A stretch of DNA of 64,000 nt from Neolentinus lepideus HHB14362 ss-1 (GCA_001632425.1 KV425562.1:427285-491284); one strand, 5' to 3'. Positions 11,679 through 24,478 are shown, counted from the first letter of the stretch. Numbers and translations: made by a program. Notes: a model not told the origin generated them from the letters alone.

Positions 11679-12532
11679 TGTTCGTTGTGATGCTGTGTAA
11701 GTAGCTAGCAGATGCAGACAAAGAGTTATGTTTGAGTGCTACAGTGACATCATAGTATAGACGGTTCGGAAAGAGTTACGGCGCTAGTAGTCGTGGGAAT
11801 AAGTCCAACCCGGTGTTTGGTACTTGTAGTGTTTGCGAAACGTATATCTTCTACGGTACGAGAGAAATCCGAAAATGCGTTTAATGCTTCGCAAACAGTT
11901 ACAATGTGCTATCAATTATGTGCTCGAATAAGCCGGGGATATCACAAGAAACAATCCCCGCATTGATCGGGTCTTTGACAAGAAGTATGGATCCGGTTAC
12001 TCACTGCATGTTTAAGCAGGCCTGCTCAATCACCGCTATGGCGCGGGATTATACAGTCGAAGAACGTGAGTCGAGTCTGTCGTTTAAGCAAGTATGGGAG
12101 AAATGACTTGAGCTATTTCAGCATAGGTGCAGACAATCTAGTCGCCTGTAAGGCTAGGAATACTTAGGCCTCCCTGACTTGAGCAAGACCGCTTCAGCCA
12201 ATCCGATGTATGATTATCTAAATCGTGGTCATGTGCTATGCTGCACCACCTTCCGATTCTTCAAAGCAAGACTAACCCCGTCTGTCCTCTTCAGCTTTCC
12301 ACGGTTGTGCGGCATGCAAGGTTTCCAAACCTCGTTCCTTTACTGACATTTAGTCATATCGCTGATTGTGTGCGGATCATGGAAACTGGATGATATTTTT
12401 GAATGACCTGTATCACACCCTCCCGTCATCCCTGACTCTTGAGTGGCCAATATAGACACCCCACTGTTACAGACGCATATAGGCTATAGCATATCAAAAT
12501 CCCGGTTCTGCTACGCTACGCGAACCTCACTC
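11679..12532. other. Intergenic, no gene seen
   Basis: About 850 bases between the NAXE start and the P450 pseudogene. The small frame at 11906-12106 shows no recognisable features. Confidence 0.5.
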
Positions 12533-13590
12533 ATGAGTGCCCGGCTATATTATCTCCTTGCCCCAGTGATTCTCATCTATGTTGTCCGTCGTTGGCTGCA
12601 AAGATCACCAATCGCTAACATACGGGGTCCTCGACCAGAGTTTTTGTTTGGCGCGTATCATTTTTATCGCACTGAATGACCCGCTCACGTACGTTGCTCT
12701 GTAGGCAATGGACGTCATGTCCTGCAACGCAGCAACATCGACGCTATGATAAGCTGACAAGAAGAGTTCGGTTCAGTTTTCCGGTTGCAAGGTATCCTGG
12801 AGGTGAGGAAGTATAACTTGTTCATGTCATATACGACGTAGACTCAGCGTGCTCACCAGTTGAACAAGCTTGTCGTCGCCGACCCAAAGGCTCTGCAGTT
12901 TATCCTCAACACTGCGGTCTACGACTTCCCACATACCCCCCGTTTTCAAGGATTTTATCTTGGCTCTCAGTGGGCCGAACCTGACATGTGCCGAAGGTCT
13001 CTCGCGCTCGAGTTCCTGCTTTGATTTATGTTGTCTGATCCAAGTTCCTTTCAATATAGGAGAAGATCATAAGCGACAAAGGAGAATAATAGCACCAGCT
13101 TTTGGAGTCCGTGAGACAAAACACTTTTCCACTGTGTTCAAGTCCCAGCAGAGAAGGTAGGTTCATTACAATCGTTATTCAAGTGCAACGAAAGTGTCAA
13201 CACCCAGATGGCCTTGATATAGCTCACCGCTCAATGGAAGGAGCTTCTCGCAAATGGCTCTAGTGGCACTGAAGATATAGTGATAAACGTTCTTCCTTTA
13301 TTGCATAATATCACAATCAATATTCTCTGCGAAGGTCAGCACGGCATTTCAGCATATGTGGATGATTATGAAACATGATATGCCAGCTGCATTTGACCTC
13401 CAATCAGATGATAAGAAGGGCGACGCGCTGAGGACCCTTTATTCCCACTTCGCGTAAGAATAGAATATCTGTCATTTCACTATTTAGATCGGCTGAATTG
13501 GTTGTTTGTCTTGCACAGTGAAGACGCAAGCCCTCCCGGCGCAGTGGTGATGAACGCCATTTTAGACCATACTAGGTCCCACTAGTGGCC
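12533..13590 (+). pseudogene. Cytochrome P450 pseudogene, truncated
   Basis: Closely parallels the N-terminal half of the intact P450 at 5016: anchor and hinge IANIRGPRPEFLFG, then RHVLQRSNIDAM, EEFGSVFRLQG, NKLVVADPKALQFILNTA, EDHKRQRRIIAPAFGVRETK, and FDLQSDDKKGDALRTLYSH. It is dead. A TGA at 12755-12757 stands where the intact copy has the Trp of EWQEEFG. A frame change follows near 12940-12960. Similarity fades near 13590, so the I-helix, ExxR and haem-binding Cys regions are all missing. It is probably a decayed tandem or dispersed duplicate. Confidence 0.85.
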
Positions 13591-14472
13591 GAGGTCAGAG
13601 AGCTAGGTATAACGATTCCCCAAGATCAAAGCGCCGTAAGCAATTCAATATAGGAATTGGCATGCTAACCGTGAAGTCTCGTGAGCAAGTAATGTCGTGC
13701 GTCACTTAGCAAGGACAGTGAACATTACAGTGATAAACTGACGCATGGCTGCTGCATTGAACTTCTTTATGTAGTGTTACTGCAAAGCCAGGGACCAGGG
13801 AACAACTCGGCAGTCTAGCGTTCAAGTTCGGGAAAAAAGCCCAGATCAATAACTTACTGGTAGCTCATCCCGAGGGGTGGTAGCTTGCGGACGAAATTAT
13901 AGAGAATGACAGGGTATCCAGCTCAGTAACGGCTTATGTGCGCGTTCCAAGCTCCCAACTGCGGATAATTGTCAGGTGTTCGCTGAGGTCAAAACTCGTG
14001 GATGGAGTACTTCCGAGTCATGAGCACTGTTGGCCAAGTGACGATTGCTCATCTGTAAGGTCGATTGCGACTGCTAGCGAAGCATGGAGCGTGAACTAAA
14101 CGAGAATCACCGTCTTCCACATACGAAAAAGTATAGGTTAGGGATAAATGTGCTGTACACCAGTAAACGGAAAGCTCACTACAGACGTTCTCACGAGTTG
14201 ACACAACTACCGCCGTGGGACCAATCAGCCATAACATCAAAAGCTCGATTACTTTCCTTTAGCGTTCGCCAAACATCGGGTAACGCAATCAATAGCTGTA
14301 CACGTCGTACTTCCAGCGTCGAGACCATTATCGACCCGTTTGTGTCGAGGATCACGCAATAGGATCTACTGACGTCACATCTCGAGTCATGATTGCGAAG
14401 AAAGCAGTTAGAATCGTGTCAGAATCCAATAATAATTCATAGCAATGAATATAATGGACGGCGAGAAAAGGC
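13591..14472. other. Intergenic, no gene seen
   Basis: About 880 bases after the last recognisable P450 similarity. I could not detect the missing C-terminal P450 motifs in any frame here. Confidence 0.5.
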
Positions 14473-16720
14473 CTACGCGTCTGACGAGCTCGTCCAGTCC
14501 TTCAGCCACTCCGTTACGAAATCTATCATCTCCAGATGAACCTTCAAGATTTCGGGAGGTTCTTGGGTAATGTCTCGTAGACCATATTCATCATAATGAT
14601 GGACCGCCTCTATCAAGACGATAAATAGAATGACCAATGGAGAGAAAACGTCTATGCGCACCCGGAATAATTTTGAACGGCTGTAGGATTGTGTCGGGTC
14701 GATCGGGTGCGTAGTCGCTATGCGGGGTAGCAGGCCTCCAGGGGTCGACTACAGCATCAACAATATCAGCAAACATCTACGGAAACGATCATATTAGGTG
14801 TACCTTCTCCGTCGATAATCGCCAACCGGTCTGCAGCAATGGTAAAATCTCCCAATGAATTGATAGCTGTGACGTTCGGCATCGATGGCACCTTGAAGTG
14901 CTTGCCCTTCGGGAACGCCTGCCTTACAGTTAGAGGATCATATTCGAATATTCATACTCGGGACGACACACCTGAGGACAAATCATCGCTAGATACTCCA
15001 AAGTGATGTGCTTGGAAAGGATACTAGGATGACTTCGGTCGGGCGGCGCAGTCTGTATCAACATGAGCGCATTGCTCACAGTGCTCGTGAAGAGTAATTG
15101 CTTACGATGAAGTAACCCCACTGCGTGCACACTTGGAATTGCCAAGCACGCCAAGTCTGGTCAAGCGATGTATCCCGGAACTTCGTATCATCGAAAGTAC
15201 CGAAACACTGTTATAGTTGCTGCGTCAGCGGAGATGTCTTCAATGGTCAAGAATGACTTACATCCTCGACGGTCATGTCTTCGGGACACCTAGACACGAC
15301 GTTCTTCAAGCAAGGAATGAATACATGAAGGGTGAAATTGAAACACCGAAGTGCGTACTTCTCTGATCCACTTGGCATAGTTCAATGACGCGAAGTCGAG
15401 ACTCAACCCGCCGGGGAGCAAGATACTTTCGGCCGTGCCCCCAATGGGTGGCTGATCTAACGCCTCGCAGAACTCGTCGAACTTGGTGCTGCCAACTGCA
15501 GGGTCCCAAACTTTAGCTTGCCAGTATCCGAGGGGCGCCTAAGACATGTATGCGTATAGCTACAACTCGAGCGTCATCCTAGATCATTACTCACCTCCAG
15601 CACAGACGCAAAATCTTCATCATGCACTAAGTCCGCCAAGCCGAAAAGACCTTTCAAAGTTTTCTTGACGTGCGGGAACGCAAGCAGGGTGTCGATGGTC
15701 TTGATGGTGTTCTGAATGTGTTTGGAACACGTGGGGTCAGCAGCGCGTCTGATGATGTCCATATATTCCCAGTACATGATTTGAGCATGTGTTACAGCTT
15801 CAGTGCTCCCTGTCAGTATGCGTATAGATGATTGCGGTCGGAATGAGTGTCACCGCTGGAAGCAATTGCGCCGTAGACAATGTCAGGATATAGGATTTTC
15901 ATGTGGGCAGCACGAGCTCCTGCATAAGAACCCTGTCAACTGGTCAGAACTACCAGGAGACTCTGATGACGAGATGATGCACCCCGTAGTATATCCAAGG
16001 AGTGTTTGGTGCAGTTATATCCTCATCTATGCCGTCAAATCTGACGTTTCTCATGAAGTTAGCGGAGTCTTCCGCCGATTGATCATTATTCAAGAATCTA
16101 GAGCTGATTACAGGTGACCCTTGCATGACAAAGGAAGTATAAATACCTCAATGAGTCGGTGGTGAAGTTCTGCACGGGGATAGATTCGCCTGGACATATT
16201 ACAGAACGCTTAGATATCTGGATGCTACACTAACATGTATGTGCGCACCATAGTATCTATGCTCCAGCACAACACCCACTCCCCCAGTAGCTTTAGCGAG
16301 AATCTCCACAATGCCAGTATCCAAGAACGGTAGCCTGTCCTCTCCATTGCTCTCACCTCCGTCCAGTACGATTACAGGTGCATTGGTACCAGGCTTGTAA
16401 TGCCGAATGTTAACCCAATACCGCTGGCCGAAAGTATCCGTGGTCTCGTTGCCGAAGTGGTCAAGAGGTTGCTCAAAAATGTAAGGATAGAAGCTATCCG
16501 AGGAATGCTTCTTCTGGGTGAAGAAAGGACTCTGGGCCGTATCTTGGGCGACTGAACTAGAAGAGGACATTCGAGCAGCATGGATCCGGTCTAGCCGCCA
16601 CAGATTGACACCTTGTCGACCCATAAGGTGAAGGGGACTGCCAGACAGAGCATATCCCGTGCATAGGTACGACGCCAGTAGTGTCAAACTAAGCAGCGAC
16701 GCCGACATCGTTGCGGGCAT
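14473..16720 (-). CDS. Serine carboxypeptidase S28 family protein, secreted
   Basis: A prolyl-type serine exopeptidase related to lysosomal Pro-X carboxypeptidase; it cleaves after proline in acidic surroundings and is usually secreted in fungi. A signal peptide (SASLLSLTLLASYLCTGYA) follows ATG at 16720, with an alternative ATG four codons later. Family segments follow in order: FEQPLDHFGNETTDTFGQRYW, then VVLEHRYYG, SIPVQNFTTDSLRYL, the nucleophile site YYGGSYAGARAA (formed across an intron near 15905-15955), DPWRPATPHSDY with the acidic residue, and EAVHHYDEYGL with the His. The last junction removes a 50-base intron after KIIP. The product ends TEWLKDWTSSSDA. All triad regions are present, so the gene looks functional. 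It shares a 186-base upstream region with the MYND gene. Confidence 0.9.
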
Positions 16721-16906
16721 CCTGGTCGACGTCGAGCTCGAGACTCGAAGCCGGCGATGTGTTTAGGGCTGGCAAATTCGCGTCGCCGGAGCCTCGCCCG
16801 AGGTCCCCGGATGGGCCGGGGCGCGCTCTAATCCTTGAGGCTAACATGCGACACCTCGTCCACAGCTTTGGTACCACCTTCCCTTCTCTCTACTGCATCC
16901 CCCACC
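16721..16906. promoter_or_regulatory. Divergent promoter between S28 peptidase and MYND gene
   Basis: Only 186 bases separate two start codons facing away from each other, so both core promoters must lie here unless transcripts overlap. The segment is GC-rich, includes GGCCGGGGCGCGC, and lacks an obvious TATA box. This is inferred from layout alone. Confidence 0.4.
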
Positions 16907-18121
16907 ATGACGAAAAGGAAAACTAGCGAGCACTACTCTGCTTTAAACATGCCCAGTCTGTCGATGAGCGAGCTTGTGCGCAAGACGCTCGACCATGATG
17001 CCACGGACGTTCTGATCGACAAATGGCTCGAGCACCGCAACGACGCCTATTGGGACTGGTTCAACCGCGTGCGTGAAAGGAAACATGCCGCGAATCAGGG
17101 CACGACTCGCCAAATTTTGTTGTGGAATAAGGGCGAGTTTGTGCCGGAGAACTTGTTCTGCAGGACGGCGGATACCAAGCGATTGATCCCCCTGGATCGG
17201 ACATGGACAACGCACGTCTATTACCATCGGACGATGCAGGAGAGGAAATTGAGTATGATGCCTGTGGTCTTTACTATGGTATGTCTCTGACGGCTCAGTC
17301 GTCGCCATTGATACTGAGATATGTGCGATCTCAGCTGCCCGAGCTTATGTTGCTACGGGGGATGCATGATCACGGATGCGACGAGATGTTCATCATAGTG
17401 ACGGATATGAAGCGGAAGGAAATGGACGATGTTACCGCGTATTTCAAACTCGTGTGTCGGAACACATTTGGTCGTACGCCAAAACCAAGTGTGGAACAGC
17501 AGATCCTGCTTGAACGTCAGTGGCCGATTTCTTGAGCTTATGACCCTCTCTTAAATTGCGTGAAATTAATTAGATATGCGATTGACCCACACCCTTAACA
17601 AGCAGCGGCGCCTTCCCTGTTTTCCCCAGATCGACCTCACATTCCGAGCGATTTTGCACGAGAAACGCCCACCATTCATAGTCCTTTTCTCCCATCAGGC
17701 GACATCATACTCCCAGATATTTTTCACGCACAAGACGTTCGTCCCCTCCGAAGAGATCTTCTACGATTTCCCGACTGGCTGCCCGAATCCCTCGTGCACG
17801 GAGGATTGCGAGATGATCCGGTTCCCGAGACGAGGTGTTGAAGGCGCCGCCGTGCTGTCGATGAAGAAAGGCGGGAAAAGGGCCAAGACGCGTGAGATGT
17901 GCAATTGGATCGATTGTACGGTCTGTTTCAGCGAGGAGCTCTTGGTTGAAACTGCCAGTGAAGGCAGCGAGGGATCGCAATGTGGTGAGGACGGCGGTTT
18001 GCGGACCAAGTTCCTTGGCCAGGTCTGCAGTCGCTGCAAGCTAGTGAAGTACTGCTCACCCGAACATCAGAAGATGGACTGGGATGAACATAAACGTGTA
18101 TGCACGAAGCCTGCTGCTTAG
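16907..18121 (+). CDS. MYND-type zinc finger protein
   Basis: Joins 16907-17278, 17335-17515 and 17574-18121; both introns (56 and 58 bases) restore a single frame. The ATG sits in a good context (CCCACCATGA). The N-terminal two thirds is a globular domain I do not recognise. At the C-terminus there is a MYND finger: CTVC, then after an insertion rich in Gly/Glu, CSRC, KYCSPEHQKMDWDEHKRVC, giving the usual Cys/His pattern for two zincs. MYND fingers usually bind short proline-containing peptides in partner proteins. No SET domain is visible, so it is not an obvious SMYD methyltransferase. Such single-MYND proteins are greatly expanded in mushroom-forming fungi and mostly uncharacterised. Confidence 0.82.
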
Positions 18122-18272
18122 GTTACTACCCGCGTGTTGCTCGATACTCTGCATTTGCTTCTCATATCGCACACTGCAACGTTTATTGGTGACATAAACT
18201 GTCAGATGGATTGCAGAGATAGGGTGGCACTCCTGTCTAATATGTATGATGAATAATAAGATCATATTGGCC

Positions 18273-19620
18273 TCATAGTTCTTTGGAAACGCGTCCCTCC
18301 AGCTCATCCTCTAACCAAGCCGGAGGTGAGTTAGGAAGGGAAATAGGCTGATTGTGAATCTCGCTGCGCACTTGTAATCCTTCGCTTGTACCCATGCCGA
18401 CCCAGTTGTGTGGAGATGTCTGAGGGGGTGGGTAACGTCCGACGAGAAAGACTGGAAGGACTGGGGTCGGATATAAGGGAATGGGGAGATGTCTGAAAAG
18501 TGGCAAATGCTCCGTTATAACTAATAGACAGTTGAGACTCGGCATCCTTGGGACTGTGGTCAGAACTAGACGGGGATGACAAAGGTTCGACAGCGCTGTG
18601 GCTATTACCTTCACGTCTTCGTCGTCCAGAAGAATAACTGAACCTTTTTCCTTGATATGGAGCTCCTGCAGTTGGCGCAGACCTAAGTGGGAATCAGAAC
18701 TTGGTTTTCTGGGAGCGACGATTTGTTTTGTATGCTACCTGTGTCGAGGCGCAATTCAGTGAGATACATGAATAGCGAAAGCGACTCGTACGGTGGAATT
18801 TGGAGAATCGCTGTCTTCGTCGACTAGACGCATACATCAATGTGGGAGAGCCGAGGCGCAAATAGATAGTTGCAGGCGGGTGAAATGAACCCTGAAAATC
18901 CAAAGATGGATACATCTCTGCACCGGACTCGCGATGCAAGCTGCAAGAGGTCGTGTGCCCCTATATGACGAGGTTGTCCGGAGTGCCCCTTAGAAGTGTA
19001 GGAACCAGCATCCCGGATTTGCGGAGCTATATGCACCCATGCGTAGGCTGCGCAGCTCAGTGAGCTTGGCTATGCGTACCGAAAGCGTCGAGGAACTCTG
19101 GTCCAAATACATCGTGCAATAGCGGTGCATTCTCCGTTAGATTTTCAAGAACGACTCCAATATTACGTCGCTACCAAATCAAGGGAGAGCTACGCCACGC
19201 AGTGCTGGGGAAATCATGCTCAGGGATTTCTTCTGGAAGGTTGCGAGCATCATGATTCCAATTGAAACCCTGAAAAAATGGCAGGGGCTTTCTTCCTCCG
19301 AGACGCAGAATGAGCTTCATGAGAACCTCGAGTTCAGAGCGGGATGAATCAAACCATCGCATCCACAAGGTATATTGGAGGGCCTTATAAGTTTTCCGTC
19401 GGGATATCCTCCTCAGGTTTGATCTGAAGCCGGCTTCAAGTCTCGGGAATATCAACCACTGTACTTACGCCCGTATTATATATCCCGGAATTCAAAGTAA
19501 TGAGTGCATAGAGGAAATTCAGTATAGCCTTCTCGAAGCAGGGATGTTAAAGGTCCGACATGCGAGCGCCGAGAGCTAGGATACTATCATAGACTTCGGA
19601 TCAGTTGCTCAGGGTGAGTC
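18273..19620 (-). CDS. Possible F-box/LRR-like protein, gene model uncertain
   Basis: Several short minus-strand pieces resemble the leucine-rich half of basidiomycete F-box proteins: CFEKAILNFLYALITLNSG, then SPALRGVALP, a segment reading LTENAPLLHDVFGPEFLDAFG, LTELRSLRMGAY, and LRQLQELHIKEKGSVILLDDED, ending in VSKEL at 18273. Joining them needs at least five introns and I could not confirm each junction. No F-box motif itself is visible, so either the first exon is missed or the gene is N-terminally truncated. It may be a decaying copy. Substrate-adaptor function in an SCF ubiquitin ligase would be the family expectation only. Confidence 0.35.
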
Positions 19621-19813
19621 GACTTCAGGGTGGAATTAAAGGAGCAGTCCGTTTCAACATAAGCAAATTTGCCTTGAGTGTTTCGGAGAGGTAGAGGGCA
19701 AGGATACAGCCGCATGCATGCCACCGAACGTGGCTGAGCACGTGATGTAGTCACAGCTTCCCACAGTTATATGTACACGGTTGTCGACTGGCCACAAGTA
19801 CCTTGCTACCTCT

Positions 19814-21256
19814 ATGGCGCCTGAAGACAAGACACTTCGGGCTTTATGCCACAAACCCGAAACTCTTGCAAAGGCCCGGACTCTTTTGCGAACAGCGAAA
19901 GCGAAGACTAGGCCTGGATCAGGGCATGAGTTGGGCGATGGTATCATCGGTCTCAGTGCCATCTGTGCCTATGTCGCGTCCTTAGAGTGGGTTCTGCTGT
20001 AAATTATTCCTTTGGTATACTGAAACATAATTCTCATGACAGACTGGATAATGACGATGTCACTGAGAGCGTAGCTCAGATAACGTCTTGTCTCGCTCCC
20101 AAGATCTTCGCGAATACTCTTAATACGGTCCGCGCCGTCTTAACATCTTCCGATTTCGACGCCACGAACAAAGTGAAATACGAAGACCTCATTGTAACGC
20201 ATAAGGTTCTGAAAGGTGATCTCGTGGTGGGTTGGATGAACGAGGCAGAAGAAACGCTGCTGAAGAGCGGTGAAGTCCGTATCAAGAGCAAAGCCGACGA
20301 GACTCTGGTCAAATGCTCTGTATTCTACTGGACAGCCCAAGTGCTCTCTGTTCGTGCATTGTATGCTTTCATTGCTCGGAACCTAACCGATGCCCTCCAA
20401 ACAGCTTACTCGTATCAAGCCTCAACATCTCATCGCGCCCTATTCCATTGAACTTGACGATCTGCAAGACGTCGTCCAAGTTATGAACAGTGTTTGCTCC
20501 GCTGTCTCCGATCGTATCAAGGTAGAAGTTAACCGGCTAAAAGCGGCTGCGAGACAGCCTAAGACGAAACAGCATATCCCTCCCGCCACGTCAAGCAAGG
20601 CGACAACAGCAAAGACCGCGACGCCGTCGAAGACAAAAACGCCATCGAAACCTTCTCTCAAACGTTCATTACCGACTCCGTCTGTCGCTGACCCCGAGTC
20701 TGTCACTCCATCCAAGCGCCGGGTGGTATTCGTCCAAAGGGTAGAAACAGCAGATACAGTGCTACAAACACCTGTAAAGAAACGGAGAGTCTATGGGACG
20801 CACCCGTTGAGCTCACGAAGTCCAGAAGCTTCCATGCCTGCGTCCTCTGCTCGAACACAGCATCTTAACTCCTCTGATACTCCCGTCGACGGGTCGGAGC
20901 ACGCAACATCCACGGTTGCGCCAGAGTGCGTCGATTTTACTTCTTCAGCTGTCACCCCACGGCGCAGCACGAGGCGATCCGTCAATCAGTTAGAGGCTCC
21001 AACCAGTCAAGTGACCAACGAACAGCAAGAACCATCTGATGACGAGGACGAAGAGGATGGAGGCCTACCGCGAAGCAAGCACTTCCGACCGCCGTTTATC
21101 GACCGCGACCAGTGGTTCCGCCAGGACCCCAAGGTTGACAGGGAGTGGAAGATGGCCGAGGCGTACAAGCAGAAGATGGTGGACGCTTATGGATACCCGT
21201 TGGCGCGTCTTCGGCCGGCTTTCGACTGGAAGACTGCATCCCCAGTCTCATCATGA
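19814..21256 (+). CDS. ORC6: Origin recognition complex subunit 6
   Basis: Part of the six-subunit complex that marks replication origins and helps load MCM helicase in the nucleus. Joins 19814-19986, 20043-20340 and 20405-21256 (440 residues). The cyclin-fold half shows the family signatures: GIIGLSAICAYVASLELDNDD (split by the first intron), VTESVAQITSCLAPKIF, TVRAVLTSSDF, VVGWMNEAEETLLKSGEV and VKCSVFYWTAQ. The middle is a low-complexity basic region with TPSK and TPSKRR motifs that could serve as nuclear signals and CDK sites (inference). A short conserved-looking C-terminus (DWKTASPVSS) follows an acidic run. The second intron begins at GTGCTCTC, a weak donor, but it is needed to keep the frame. 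Confidence 0.9.
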
Positions 21257-22366
21257 GTGAAATGCATCTTTCGGCGGTCGATGACTGTGTACGGAAGGCT
21301 TCCCCAAACCCATTAACCCCATTCAAGGCATTGCAATGCACAGTCCCCGGTCTTTGGTTTCTAGTATGGCTTGAAGAACTCTAGAACAAAAATTGTCTGG
21401 CCCAGGTGATGGTAACACACGCTGATGCTATCACCACTGTCGGGATCAAAGAGAGCTGGAGCCAGCGTTTTATAAGGTGGCGGGGGTAGATCCTGTAGGT
21501 GACAGTTGTGCGAGGGAACTATAGCTTGATGTCAGGACTTCGGGTAGACGCGTTTTTAATCTGTGTAGTTGTATATCTTGTAGGCTACTAATGGCACGTG
21601 AGATGGATGAAATGTCGCGCTTATGAGACGCGTGACGCCGCGCGACGCGAAAATCACAAAAGAATCAGCACAGCCAAATGGAAGCCTGACGCGTTACAGT
21701 ACAGGCTGCCGCGGCCGACACCATTCTGTGCGGTCGAAGTCGCTTCCTCTTACGCTTCTCAAAATGATGCACAATCAATATGAGATTCATGTCCAGTATT
21801 GAGAACGTCGTCTCCTGGCCTGTACACTGGGTGGTGCAATGATCAATCTGGAGTCGGTCGCGGAATTTCCGCAACAGTGTACTTGTTTTGTCTCTATTTC
21901 ATGACTTTGTCTCTGATCATCATGGCTTTTACGCCCTTCCTTTGGAGTGTTGCCATATCTTGTCTTCTGCCTGCCTTTTCCCAATTATTCAACTTTGTAA
22001 TGCCCCCCTCCCTCTTTCCCATATTCTCTGCCTTCCTCTGATCAAGCCCTCGCCAATAGATGAGTTGTTGAGATAAACCCAGACGGTATGGTTGAGCGCG
22101 CTTGCCCAGCGGTCGGTTGCCCACAGGGTAATCGCGTGCAGTACAACAAGTAAATACATCGTATATATAAAACCCAACATGAGCTCCGTCGCGTCTGCTA
22201 AGTTCATTAAACGCGTCGCGACGCGCTCACGTGGTCAGAATCACGAGCTTCGGCAATGCAAGCTTGTGCACAGCTGCCGGCAATTCCATCCAGAACTAAG
22301 AATTAGTATCCAGGAACTCGGTACTATAGGTAGTTCACCAACACCGCCACTATCACCACCACCACC
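21257..22366. other. Intergenic; TATA-like box upstream of hydrolase
   Basis: About 1.1 kb with no convincing gene. A TATATATAAAA sequence near 22162-22172, about 200 bases before the hydrolase ATG, is a plausible TATA box. An ATG at about 22189 after it opens an unrelated 5' frame, so an upstream ORF in the leader is possible. Confidence 0.4.
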
Positions 22367-23749
22367 ATGTCCACCTCGACGAAGGAGACCGTCCCGGATG
22401 ACCTCCAAACCCTGTTCGATCCCAAGACATGCACGCGTAAGGGCCTTTGTCCAGTCACAGAGATCCGCAGGCAAGGCGAAGATCCACTAGAGAGCCACTC
22501 CCTATACTTTGAAGTGCATGGAAACGGACCGGAGCGGATCGTGTTTATTATGGGGTGAGTTCCTCTTCACCATGTCACGACCGTCGTTTTCGCTGAGCAT
22601 CAGAATCGTGATCTATGTACAGGCTGAATAGCACGAGCTTTGCTTGGGCACCTCAGGTAGAACACTTCGGGAGACTACCGAGATACTCGTTGCTAGTCTT
22701 TGACAATAGAGGTGTTGGGAATAGCGGTGTTCCCAAGGGCCCATACTCGTGCGTGCTCTCTTTGAGCTAGCGGAGAGAATCTCGATAGAACGTATGTTTC
22801 CAGGACAAGCCAAATGGCGCAGGACGCCGTTGTACTCTTGGACTATATAGGGTGGAAAGAAGAGAGAAGTATACATGTCGTTGGGATTTCCTTAGGGGGC
22901 ATGATTTCACAAGGTATGTATTCAAGGGCCTGATACACGAAGGATGCTGGAGCCGACGCATCCTTTTATTGTGCAGAATTAGCTACGAAGATTCCCGAAC
23001 GTATAATTTCGTTGACACTGACTGTTACAACACCTGGAGGATGGCGTCCATTCGCAAACCTACCATCTGTGAGCGTCAAATCTTCTGGTTGTCGAACCCT
23101 TCCCTGACGTCTTCCTGACTAAATCAAGTGGAAGGGTGTAAGTGGACTGACAAGGTGCGTCTGCTCTTTATCCAGCGTATTCTGCCATTCATCTAGGTGT
23201 TCTGTTTCAGAGCAACATTCATTGCAGATCCCGCCAGGAAAATACCAATAGTGCTAGAAATGCTGTACCCAGTGAGCTGGCTGGACCAAATGGCAGAGGA
23301 CGATCCGCTAGGACGAACAAATAGAGAGATTCAGACGGAGGTACGTGCAATTCCGGATTTATACGAGCGAACACCTGGAAAATGCCAAAACAAATGTTGA
23401 TGCATTTCATGCTTGGTAGGCATATGCGGACCGTATGCTTGTAACCCGACCCCAATCCTTCATTGGCGCCTTCTCCCAGATGCTCGCAGCGATCACCCAC
23501 CAAGTCTTGCCCGACCGATTACAATCTATATCCAAGAGTATACCGAAGGTAGTGATAGTGACGGGAGACGAAGATAACTTGGTCGATACGAGACATAGCG
23601 ACAAATTGAAGCAGTGCATGCCGGAGGCGGAATTTGTCAGATTTGAAGGGACCGGACACGGTATTCACGCCCAGCGACGGAAGAAATTCAACGAGTTGTT
23701 GGAAAGGGTGTTTAAGGAGGGCAGGGAGAAGGTACAGAGCGCACAGTAG
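22367..23749 (+). CDS. Alpha/beta hydrolase fold protein
   Basis: A serine hydrolase of unknown substrate. The ATG at 22367 has a strong context (CACCACCATGT). Spliced exons give FEVHGNGPERIVFIMGLNST (oxyanion-hole region), YSLLVFDNRGVGNSG, the nucleophile elbow VVGISLGGMISQ, LTLTVTTPGGWRPF, and a C-terminal part with the acid in VTGDEDNLVDTRH and the His in EGTGHGIHAQRR. At least six introns of about 50-70 bases are present, the first two after FIMG and GPYS. The central cap region around 23100-23200 is the least certain. The arrangement resembles epoxide hydrolase or lactonase-like family members without identifying one. Confidence 0.85.
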
Positions 23750-23904
23750 GATGCAAGGTTGGGGATGCGAATGTCGTGTAAGACGCGGGAGTTGGTACAT
23801 TAGATATACTGGACATACGTGTATACCTCTGTAGGATAATCACTGATCATTACCGGACTCTTCTGTGATGGTTCGAGAACTTACGGAACATAGTCGAACC
23901 TACT

Positions 23905-24204
23905 TCACCGCTCCCGCAACATATCCTTCAATGCTGTCCGGTGCTCCTTTGCGACGGGCTTGAACACTCTCTTGTCCAGCATAGGCTCCAATCGGATATT
24001 GGACGGATAGTGCGCCCCAAGCTCTTCCTTCCGCTGTTTTAGAGCGTCCATCAGAGTCACTCTGTTTTCTGCACGAGTGGTGGGTAGTAATGGGGGGATG
24101 ATTCCAACTCGAGTTTTGTTCTCCCATCGCGGTAATGCAGGGTCCACGACAGGGATTTTTGTGCGGCGAATGACACGCACTAGACGAGGAGATGAGGGAT
24201 ACAT
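23905..24204 (-). CDS. Small conserved-looking basic protein, 99 residues
   Basis: A single-exon frame from ATG at 24204 to the stop at 23905, not recognised. It is rich in Arg and Lys (RLVRVIRRTKIPVVDP at the start, KEHRTALKDMLRER at the end) with a middle segment LMDALKQRKEELGAHYPSN. The basic, acid-poor N-terminus could be a mitochondrial presequence, and a small mitochondrial ribosome or respiratory-assembly protein is one possibility, but no motif proves it. It is divergent from the sirtuin gene, with 274 bases between the start codons. Clean coding over its whole length and a sensible position support a real gene. Confidence 0.5.
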   Translation of the reverse strand: MYPSSPRLVRVIRRTKIPVVDPALPRWENKTRVGIIPPLLPTTRAENRVTLMDALKQRKEELGAHYPSNIRLEPMLDKRVFKPVAKEHRTALKDMLRER

Positions 24205-24478
24205 GGCTGTTGAGTGCAGCTTCCCAGAAATAATCCGCTACACGCTGGCCGGCATTTGCCGGGACTGCAAATCTCGCACTGGAGTCTGGAGAGTGTGGGT
24301 GTTATTTCTGACTGAGGAGACCGAGTATGGCATCGCGGCGCTTTCGAGAGGCTGTAGCTTATGCCATCGCGATCGTAACTGTAACGGTCCTCGTTCACAG
24401 CCGCGTTATATTCGTCCATCCTGTGGTCAATTCTCGACCGCCTCTGCAGCCTCTTCAGGCAGATTCTTGTGGTTTACG

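Noticed and set aside
21548..22216. Four ACGCGT (MluI-box) sites downstream of ORC6 as a cell-cycle promoter
   Set aside because: ACGCGT also occurs in many other places in the window (for example about 7568, 7632, 14474, 17890, 24578, 25208), and these four are not upstream of a cell-cycle gene start.
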